DNA of 5,865 nucleotides, from assembly GCA_905233405.1 (NCBI GenBank), contig CAJOEG010000104.1:1-5865 (forward strand), read 5' to 3'. The notes below the pieces were generated by a model. The model did not search any database. It was given only the letters and a program-made list of their open reading frames with translations, and had not been told where the DNA came from. Made by a program: the position numbers and the translations under genes. Below are positions 1-5,107 of the stretch, piece after piece (positions within the stretch are counted from its first letter, which is position 1; every line of letters starts with the position of its first letter). This DNA comes from an uncultured Bacteroidales bacterium. GTDB taxonomy: Bacteria; Bacteroidota; Bacteroidia; Bacteroidales; ML635J-15.

Positions 1-469
1 CAACGACTCCAAGCAACTTTCGGAAAAGAAACGCGACGAACTGCGGACAGAAATCGAGCGAAATGCCATTTCGTTCTGCGTTGCCTCGATGGACAACAAC
101 GAAATAGACCAAGTCAACATACTGAAAGCCTCAATACTATCGATGCACAAGGCTGTTTCTGGACTTGCTGTAACACCACAGCTTCTCCTAATCGACGGCA
201 ACAAGTTCATCCCCTACCAAAACATTCCGCACAAGTGCGTGGTAAAAGGCGATGCTACCTATATGTCGATAGCCGCGGCATCAATACTTGCCAAGACGTA
301 TAGGGATGAATTTATGTACAAGATTGCAAAGGAATTTCCGGAATATCACTGGGAAGAAAACAAAGGCTACCCAACAAAAGCTCACAGAAAAGCTATTGAA
401 GAACACGGAGTTACAAAATATCATCGACTTACATACAAACTTACCGACACACAATTAAGTTTATTCTAA
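1..469 (+). CDS. rnhB: Ribonuclease HII, C-terminal part (5' truncated by window edge)
   Basis: This enzyme cleaves the RNA strand of RNA-DNA hybrids and nicks 5' of single ribonucleotides in DNA, starting ribonucleotide excision repair in the cytoplasm. The reading frame is open from base 2, with no start codon in the window; the ATG at 89 is internal, because family-typical sequence (NDSKQLSEKKR) lies upstream of it. About 155 residues are visible. The N-terminal DE-x-G motif carrying the first two catalytic carboxylates is missing. The other two metal-binding aspartates are present: the Asp of IDGN (194-196) and the Asp of VVKGD (251-253), followed by the conserved SIAAASILAKTYRDEFM helix and the GYPTKAHRKAI motif. 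The protein ends in TQLSLF, a bacterial sliding-clamp-binding pentapeptide. The stop TAA is at 467-469. No terminator follows; the next gene's promoter begins within 10 bp. Identity is near certain from the motifs. Confidence 0.96.
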   Translation, partial: NDSKQLSEKKRDELRTEIERNAISFCVASMDNNEIDQVNILKASILSMHKAVSGLAVTPQLLLIDGNKFIPYQNIPHKCVVKGDATYMSIAAASILAKTYRDEFMYKIAKEFPEYHWEENKGYPTKAHRKAIEEHGVTKYHRLTYKLTDTQLSLF

Positions 470-477
470 TTTTAAAT

Positions 478-485
478 TAAATTTG
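478..485 (+). promoter_or_regulatory. Bacteroidota -7 box (TAAATTTG) for the BspA-like gene
   Basis: TAAATTTG followed by C matches the Bacteroidota sigma-ABfr -7 consensus TAnnTTTG at every fixed position. It lies 9 bp after the rnhB stop. The -33 element is weak: only T-rich sequence (TTAAG/GTTTA, about 455-463) is found in the expected area, inside the last rnhB codons. Transcription would begin around 490-495, giving a leader of only about 10-15 nt before the ATG at 504. This also argues against the in-frame TTG at 483, which lies inside the box. Confidence 0.6.
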
Positions 486-503
486 CACAAAAATTTATTC
501 GAT

Positions 504-2258
504 ATGAAAAGATTAGTATTTTTTATCATCCTGACAGTATGTTGCACAATAGTAAAAGGACAATCTGTAATTAACAGTCCGGACAATCCACATTTTTCAA
601 TGAAATGCGAGACAGGGCAATACCTTAAGTATAAAATAAACGCAAAGGATGGTGATTCCAAGACTGTAACTTTAAATGGTGTAAATGGTAATCCTGAAAA
701 CATAAAAAAAATTGAAATTCCGGCAACTGTCCATTACAGGAATACGGATTACTCTGTCATTGCCATAAACAATGAGGCATTCGCTGGCATAAGCTCTTTG
801 TCGACAATAACAATACCGCAAAGTGTAAAAACAATAGGAACAAAGGCATTTTTTGGATGTTCTTCCCTGAAAACAATAAAGATTGGAGGCACAATAGAAT
901 ACTGTGGAGAAAATGCATTCAGCGGAACAGCAATAAATAAGCCATTATACACAGGCAAAACATTAGTTTACTATCCTGAAAATCAAACAGAATTCAAGAT
1001 AAACGATGGCACAGAAGCAGTCCTTGAATATGCCTTCAGCGACTGTAAGGAACTGGCATCAATAGTAATACCTACATCTGTAAATGCTATTTACACAAAC
1101 ACGTTTGCAAACTGCGAAAAACTTGAAAGCATAGTTGTCGTCGAAGGGAACAAAACCTTTGACAGCCGCAACAATTGTAATGCAATAATCATTACAGCCG
1201 AAAACAAAATAATAAGAGGCTGCAAAAACTCCACTATACCTAACGGAGTAAAAACGATTGCAAAGACAGCTTTCGCCAATACTGGAATTTCAAAAATAGA
1301 AATTCCCAATTCTGTAACGGAAATTGAAGATTCAGCATTCTACAACAATGAACTTGTCAACATAACAATCCCTGAATCAGTCAGCCAAATTGGAGCAAGC
1401 GCATTTATAAAAAACAAAAAGTTGGCTGTCGTAAACTTCAATGCAACCAACTGTGAAACAATGGACGAGACACATCCTACCTTCGAGCAATGTATGTCGC
1501 TCACATCAGTAAACTTCGGCGATAAGGTAAAAGTTGTTCCCGCATACTCATTCAAAGGCTGCACAGAAATCAGATACGTTACTTTATCAAATTCAGTTGA
1601 AAAGATTGGCAAGGAAGCATTTACAGGATGCATAAGTCTATCATTCATTGAAATTCCTTTGTCGGTACAAAAAGTTGAGAGCAAAGTATTCTACAACACA
1701 GGAATATACGAGCCTATATACAACGAAAATATGTTCATATACTATGCAGGAAGCGACACCGAATACAAGATTCCTGAAGGAATAAAAATCATATCAGAAA
1801 CAGCTTTCTATGAAAACGAAACACTGAAAAACATAATAATACCAAAATCTGTTGTCAGAATAGATGACTATGCTTTCTACGAAACATTAGGAATAGAACA
1901 ACTTACAATTCCAAATTCAGTAAAAGAAATAGGTCAGAATGCATTCAAGTATTGTACAAAACTAAAGACACTTAACCTCCCAAATACGATAACTACAATT
2001 GAAAAAGAAACATTTTTTGGATGCGTAAGCATGAAATCAATAAATCTTCCAACCTCAGTTGAACATATTGGTCCAAATATTTTATACTGGTGCGACACTC
2101 TGGAAAGTGTGACCCTGCCAAAATCAATCAAAAGCCTAGATAAATATGCCCTAAACGGATGTGGCCAATTAAAATACATTTACATTCCCAAAGGCACAAT
2201 GTCACAATTTAAAAATATGCTAGATCCAGAATACCACAGCAAATTGAAAGAAAAATAG
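504..2258 (+). CDS. Secreted BspA-like leucine-rich-repeat (LRR_5) surface protein
   Basis: The protein has 584 residues. BspA-type LRR proteins are exported and often bind host matrix or other bacteria; the ligand here is unknown. I chose the ATG at 504 because it begins a clean signal peptide (MKRLVFFIILTVCCTIVKG, probable cleavage before Gln20), whereas the in-frame TTG at 483 adds seven residues and lies in the promoter. After a linker (about 20-65), residues 66-563 form about 18 repeats of 22-23 residues with the pattern L..I.IP.SV..I...AF..C. Three islands interrupt them: two related LY.G..LVYYP-type islands (about 141-178 and 398-435), and the DSRNNCNAI...GCKNSTIP element (about 220-246) common in BspA relatives. 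The last two full repeats lose the AF pair (NILYW, YALNG) and may act as a C-cap. The 584-residue chain ends in a charged tail (YHSKLKEK) with no recognisable T9SS domain, membrane anchor or lipobox, so its final location is unclear. A strong terminator follows the stop TAG. Family confidence is high; function is inferred only. Confidence 0.93.
   Translation: MKRLVFFIILTVCCTIVKGQSVINSPDNPHFSMKCETGQYLKYKINAKDGDSKTVTLNGVNGNPENIKKIEIPATVHYRNTDYSVIAINNEAFAGISSLSTITIPQSVKTIGTKAFFGCSSLKTIKIGGTIEYCGENAFSGTAINKPLYTGKTLVYYPENQTEFKINDGTEAVLEYAFSDCKELASIVIPTSVNAIYTNTFANCEKLESIVVVEGNKTFDSRNNCNAIIITAENKIIRGCKNSTIPNGVKTIAKTAFANTGISKIEIPNSVTEIEDSAFYNNELVNITIPESVSQIGASAFIKNKKLAVVNFNATNCETMDETHPTFEQCMSLTSVNFGDKVKVVPAYSFKGCTEIRYVTLSNSVEKIGKEAFTGCISLSFIEIPLSVQKVESKVFYNTGIYEPIYNENMFIYYAGSDTEYKIPEGIKIISETAFYENETLKNIIIPKSVVRIDDYAFYETLGIEQLTIPNSVKEIGQNAFKYCTKLKTLNLPNTITTIEKETFFGCVSMKSINLPTSVEHIGPNILYWCDTLESVTLPKSIKSLDKYALNGCGQLKYIYIPKGTMSQFKNMLDPEYHSKLKEK
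699..2192 (+). repeat. Tandem LRR_5 (BspA-type) repeat array
   Basis: About 18 protein-level repeats of 22-23 residues cover residues 66-563 of the BspA-like protein. The best-preserved units read TITIPQSVKTIGTKAFFGC, SKIEIPNSVTEIEDSAFYN and EQLTIPNSVKEIGQNAFKYC. At DNA level the units have diverged and share only short stretches, so the array looks old and not recently expanded by recombination. Repeat limits are from reading by eye and may be off by a few residues. Confidence 0.85.
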
Positions 2259-2276
2259 CGTCAATAAAACGACCCC

Positions 2277-2311
2277 AAAAAGACTGCCACCAATTAAGCA
2301 GTCTTTTTTTT
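2277..2311 (+). terminator. Rho-independent terminator of the BspA-like gene
   Basis: A perfect 11-bp stem (AAAAAGACTGC at 2277-2287 with GCAGTCTTTTT at 2298-2308) encloses a 10-nt loop and runs into eight T (2304-2311). It starts 19 bp after the stop at 2258. The A-run at the left foot gives a short U tract on the other strand too, so it could work in both directions, but no gene converges on it from the right. Confidence 0.92.
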
Positions 2312-2329
2312 GTTATTACACGAAATAAC
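2312..2329. repeat. Small AT-rich dyad after the terminator
   Basis: GTTATT at 2312-2317 is the reverse complement of AATAAC at 2324-2329, with a 6-nt loop. It directly abuts the terminator U tract. The six-pair stem has a single GC pair, so it may be chance or a minor extension of the 3' end structure. Confidence 0.3.
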
Positions 2330-2400
2330 GTTCTATCAATCAGTATATTACAAAAATTTTCCTTCCAACAGGCAACCATTATTGATATTCTTCGTTATAC

Positions 2401-2416
2401 CCATAAATATTTATGG
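2401..2416. promoter_or_regulatory. Perfect 16-bp palindrome, candidate operator upstream of the adhesin
   Basis: CCATAAATATTTATGG equals its own reverse complement across all 16 bases, centred between 2408 and 2409. It lies about 18 bp upstream of the candidate -33 element and 90 bp before the adhesin start. A palindrome with no loop suits a dimeric DNA-binding protein better than an RNA hairpin. No regulator is visible in the window, and the AT-rich surroundings make partly chance symmetry possible, although the CC/GG ends make it less likely. Confidence 0.45.
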
Positions 2417-2433
2417 CACAATAATTTTAGTTT

Positions 2434-2468
2434 TTTGTTCTCTATTTCAAAAAAAAATTATATGTTTG
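2434..2468 (+). promoter_or_regulatory. Bacteroidota promoter (TTTG ... TATGTTTG) for the adhesin gene
   Basis: TATGTTTG at 2461-2468, followed by C, matches the -7 consensus TAnnTTTG. The nearest upstream TTTG is at 2434-2437, 23 nt away, slightly longer than the usual spacing of about 19-21. The spacer holds nine consecutive A (2449-2457). Transcription would begin near 2475, giving a leader of about 30 nt before the ATG at 2506. No Shine-Dalgarno sequence is seen, as is common in this phylum. Confidence 0.65.
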
Positions 2469-2505
2469 CTATCTTGAATAGAAGTGTAACTATACATAGT
2501 TGAAT

Positions 2506-5070
2506 ATGAAGAATATAGTCATTATATTATTCACAATAATTTGCTGTTTATCAGCAAATTATATGAATGCCCAGCAACCACAACGACGGACTTGCACCGA
2601 CGAGGAGTTATCATTTACGGTAACACATTCCGATGTATTATGCGACGGAGTCGAGTCTACAGCAATGGTAAACATAGAACACGGAGGCGGTGGAAACACC
2701 AACGTATTCTGGTACGAATGGTCAACAGGTGAAATCTCGCAGGTTATCCCAATATACTCTTCGGGACAATATTCCGTAACAGTGACCGACACATACAATG
2801 CCTGCTCAAAATCCCAAAACTTTGAAATTCTTCAAGCCCCAGCTGTAAATGTAAGCCTCTCAAAAACAGACGTTACCTGCTATGGTAAAAATGATGGTAC
2901 AATGACGGCAAACGTCTCTGGAGGTTCAGAACCTTTTTCCTATAACTGGTCAACAACCTTGCACAGCGAAACAATAACAAACCTCATTCCTGGAACTTAT
3001 TCAGTAACAGTAACCGACAACAACCAATGCTCAGCAAGAGCAATGGCTTCTATTGTAGAACCGACAAGATTCCTATACACAATATCACCAAACCAAGGCA
3101 TCTGCCGGGGAACAGAAACCACAATCACAGCTACTGCTACTGGAGGAATCGAACCATACACCTACGAATGGGACGATGGTACCACAGGAATCTATAACAG
3201 GATAATATCGCCAGATTCAACAAGCGCATATACAGTAAGCGTAACAGATGCAAACGGCTGCACATACACGCCACAAACTACAAGAGTCATTGTCAGCCAG
3301 CCAATCGTTCTTAATCCCGAAGCTCAGGACATACTTTGCCACGGTGAATGCAACGGTTCGGCAGTACTTAACATACAAGGCGGCATACCCCCATTCACTT
3401 ACACATGGGACAGCAACACAGACCATATAGAAAATCTTTGTTCTGGAAGTTATGCCATAACCGTCACTGACTTGTACAACTGCACAGGAAATACATCATT
3501 CGTAATTACAGAACCAGACACTATTTATGTTGCTACTCTTTCCGGACCAGCAAGTTGCTATGGTTATAACGACGGATTCGTACAAGCAGATGTAACAGGT
3601 GGTGTACATTTTAGCGGCGAAGACGACAACTACCACTACCTTTGGGATGACGGACAAACAACTGCACACGCAAATATGGGTGCAGGATTCCATACTGTAA
3701 CAGTCACCGACGCAAACGGTTGCGTACATACAGGAAGGGCTTTCGTTGACCAGCCTGAAGCAATATATGTTCCTGACCCTATTCCAAACGGCGGTACAAT
3801 ATGCCTTGGGGAAACTTTCCATTCTTATGCCAATGCAACTGGTGGTGAAGGTCCTTACGAATTCGTATGGGTCGGTCAAGATGGATTTGTATGGTATGGT
3901 CACAACTTTACTGCATCGCCGGCAACGACAACATCTTATACTCTGAACGTCACAGACATACACGGATGTACAGCTGCACAGAAACGTATGACAATAAATG
4001 TTAACCCACCTATTGAAATACTTTCGGTTACTCAGGAAAACGATGAGATTTGCAAGGGCGACAAGATAGTTTTCGACTTAGAGATAACAGGTGGAAATGG
4101 CGGTCCATACAGAATCGTCTCGGATGACTTTGGAATTATAAATACTCCTTGCAACTTATATGCTCCAGAAACTGGATTCTACGCATTTACAGTCAGTGAT
4201 GCCTGCGGCTCTCCGACTGCACGCGACTCCGTATATGCACTTGTACACCAGTTGCCAGATGTCGGTTTCTATTCCGACAAGTCGGCATCTTGCCCTCCTG
4301 GGACTTTCCAGTTCTATGAAGTATCAGACGACAATTCCAACCAGACATACTTGTGGGATTTTGGAAACGACAGAACATCCACTGTCAAAAATCCTAAGCA
4401 GACATTCGAAGAAACAGGCTCGTACAATGTATCGCTTACCGTAACATCAGATTTCGGCTGCAGCAATACGAAGACCAAGAACAATATGATTGTTATATAC
4501 GATGAACCAAGAGCGGAATTCGTTGTTGATCCCGATTTAACATCAATACTCACAACCGAAATAAAGTTTATAAACTACTCGGAAGGAGGCACAACCTACC
4601 TTTGGGATTTCGGTGATGGAAGTACAAGCATCTGGTCGAATGAGACACAAATACATACCTACGAAAAAGCAGGCAACTATACGGCTATGCTCGTTGCCAA
4701 GAACAAATACCAGTGCGCAGATACAGTATACAAGAAATTGAGCATTACTGACGTTTACACATTCTATGCACCGACAGCCTTTACTCCTAACGGCGACGGA
4801 GACAACGATTTCTTCTACATAAGTGGAAACGGAATCAGTTCAAAGGACTTTCTGCTCACAGTATATAACCGCTATGGTGAAAGAATGTTCAAGACAACCA
4901 ACTTCGATATGGAGTCGCCACAAAATATGGCGTGGGACGGAACAAACGACGGAAGCATACTAAAGGGCGACAAGATTGCAACAACTGGTCCATACAACTG
5001 GGTATGCAAGTTTACCGACTTCACTGGCAAACCTCACGAAAAGAAAGGCACAGTCTTTTTGTTGAAGTAA
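2506..5070 (+). CDS. SprB-repeat / PKD adhesin with type B T9SS sorting domain
   Basis: The protein has 854 residues counted from the ATG at 2506. The in-frame TTG at 2500 adds two residues and is less likely. Residues 1-22 are a signal peptide (cleavage probably after MNA, before QQ). Residues 34-580 hold seven modules of 73-83 residues resembling SprB repeats: CYGKNDG near the start, SGGSEPFSYNWS in the middle, and PGTYSVTVTDNNQC near the end; the first and last are divergent. Two PKD domains follow (about 585-665 and 670-748, with TYLWDFGND and TYLWDFGDGS). Residues 753-854 are a CHU_C / gliding-motility-associated type B domain (FYAPTAFTPNGDGDNDFFY, VYNRYGERMF, WDGTNDG, PYNWVCKFTDFTGK, KKGTVFLLK). 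Proteins of this class cross the outer membrane by T9SS and stay on the surface or are released, serving adhesion or gliding; SprB itself is several thousand residues, so this is a compact relative. Type B cargo usually needs a PorP/SprF partner, which is not in the window. The architecture is clear; the adhesive role is inferred. Confidence 0.95.
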   Translation: MKNIVIILFTIICCLSANYMNAQQPQRRTCTDEELSFTVTHSDVLCDGVESTAMVNIEHGGGGNTNVFWYEWSTGEISQVIPIYSSGQYSVTVTDTYNACSKSQNFEILQAPAVNVSLSKTDVTCYGKNDGTMTANVSGGSEPFSYNWSTTLHSETITNLIPGTYSVTVTDNNQCSARAMASIVEPTRFLYTISPNQGICRGTETTITATATGGIEPYTYEWDDGTTGIYNRIISPDSTSAYTVSVTDANGCTYTPQTTRVIVSQPIVLNPEAQDILCHGECNGSAVLNIQGGIPPFTYTWDSNTDHIENLCSGSYAITVTDLYNCTGNTSFVITEPDTIYVATLSGPASCYGYNDGFVQADVTGGVHFSGEDDNYHYLWDDGQTTAHANMGAGFHTVTVTDANGCVHTGRAFVDQPEAIYVPDPIPNGGTICLGETFHSYANATGGEGPYEFVWVGQDGFVWYGHNFTASPATTTSYTLNVTDIHGCTAAQKRMTINVNPPIEILSVTQENDEICKGDKIVFDLEITGGNGGPYRIVSDDFGIINTPCNLYAPETGFYAFTVSDACGSPTARDSVYALVHQLPDVGFYSDKSASCPPGTFQFYEVSDDNSNQTYLWDFGNDRTSTVKNPKQTFEETGSYNVSLTVTSDFGCSNTKTKNNMIVIYDEPRAEFVVDPDLTSILTTEIKFINYSEGGTTYLWDFGDGSTSIWSNETQIHTYEKAGNYTAMLVAKNKYQCADTVYKKLSITDVYTFYAPTAFTPNGDGDNDFFYISGNGISSKDFLLTVYNRYGERMFKTTNFDMESPQNMAWDGTNDGSILKGDKIATTGPYNWVCKFTDFTGKPHEKKGTVFLLK
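2605..4245 (+). repeat. Seven tandem SprB-like modules
   Basis: Approximate limits in adhesin residues are 34-110, 114-187, 190-266, 269-338, 341-418, 425-500 and 505-580. Each starts with a Cys (46, 125, 200, 278, 351, 433, 516) and closes with a (V/F)(T/S)(V/L)(T/S)D-type strand and a second Cys (100, 175, 252, 326, 406, 488, 567). Modules 2, 4 and 5 are closest to canonical SprB repeats. Modules 3, 6 and 7 have lost the C-x-G-x-x-DG signature (they read CRGTE, CLGET and CKGDK) and look more like general beta-sandwich repeats. DNA-level identity between units is low. Confidence 0.85.
4762..5067 (+). other. T9SS type B C-terminal sorting domain (CHU_C)
   Basis: The last 102 residues of the adhesin match the gliding-motility-associated C-terminal domain: an AFTPNGDG-DNDFF opening, an N-R-Y/F-G strand (VYNRYGERMF), a WDGTNDG turn, PYNWVCKFTDFTGK, and a KKGTVFLLK end. 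In this family the domain is the secretion signal read by the T9SS translocon. It implies a T9SS (PorV, PorU, GldKLMN, SprA and so on) elsewhere in the genome. Confidence 0.93.
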
Positions 5071-5107
5071 AATGTAATATTGAAACGTAATCTGCGTTTT
5101 ATTTTAC

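Noticed and set aside
483..503. TTG at 483 as the start of the BspA-like protein
   Set aside because: It lies within the TAAATTTG promoter box and adds a poor n-region (MHKNLFD) before a better signal peptide beginning at ATG 504.
461..703. An 80-codon minus-strand frame over the rnhB end and the BspA-like signal peptide
   Set aside because: It covers a plus-strand promoter and signal peptide and has no recognisable protein features.
1340..1684. A 114-codon minus-strand frame inside the BspA-like gene
   Set aside because: It is antisense to well-preserved LRR repeats, has no promoter and no recognisable domain; it is a by-product of the repeat sequence.
3496..3963. A 155-codon open frame on the minus strand inside the adhesin gene
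   Set aside because: It lies opposite a clearly coding SprB-repeat region. Its cysteine-rich, low-complexity translation mirrors the repeat codons and shows no family motif.
2605..4245. Recent recombination or expansion of the SprB-like repeats
   Set aside because: The units share protein motifs but differ at most codons, with no long identical DNA stretches, so there is no sign of recent duplication.
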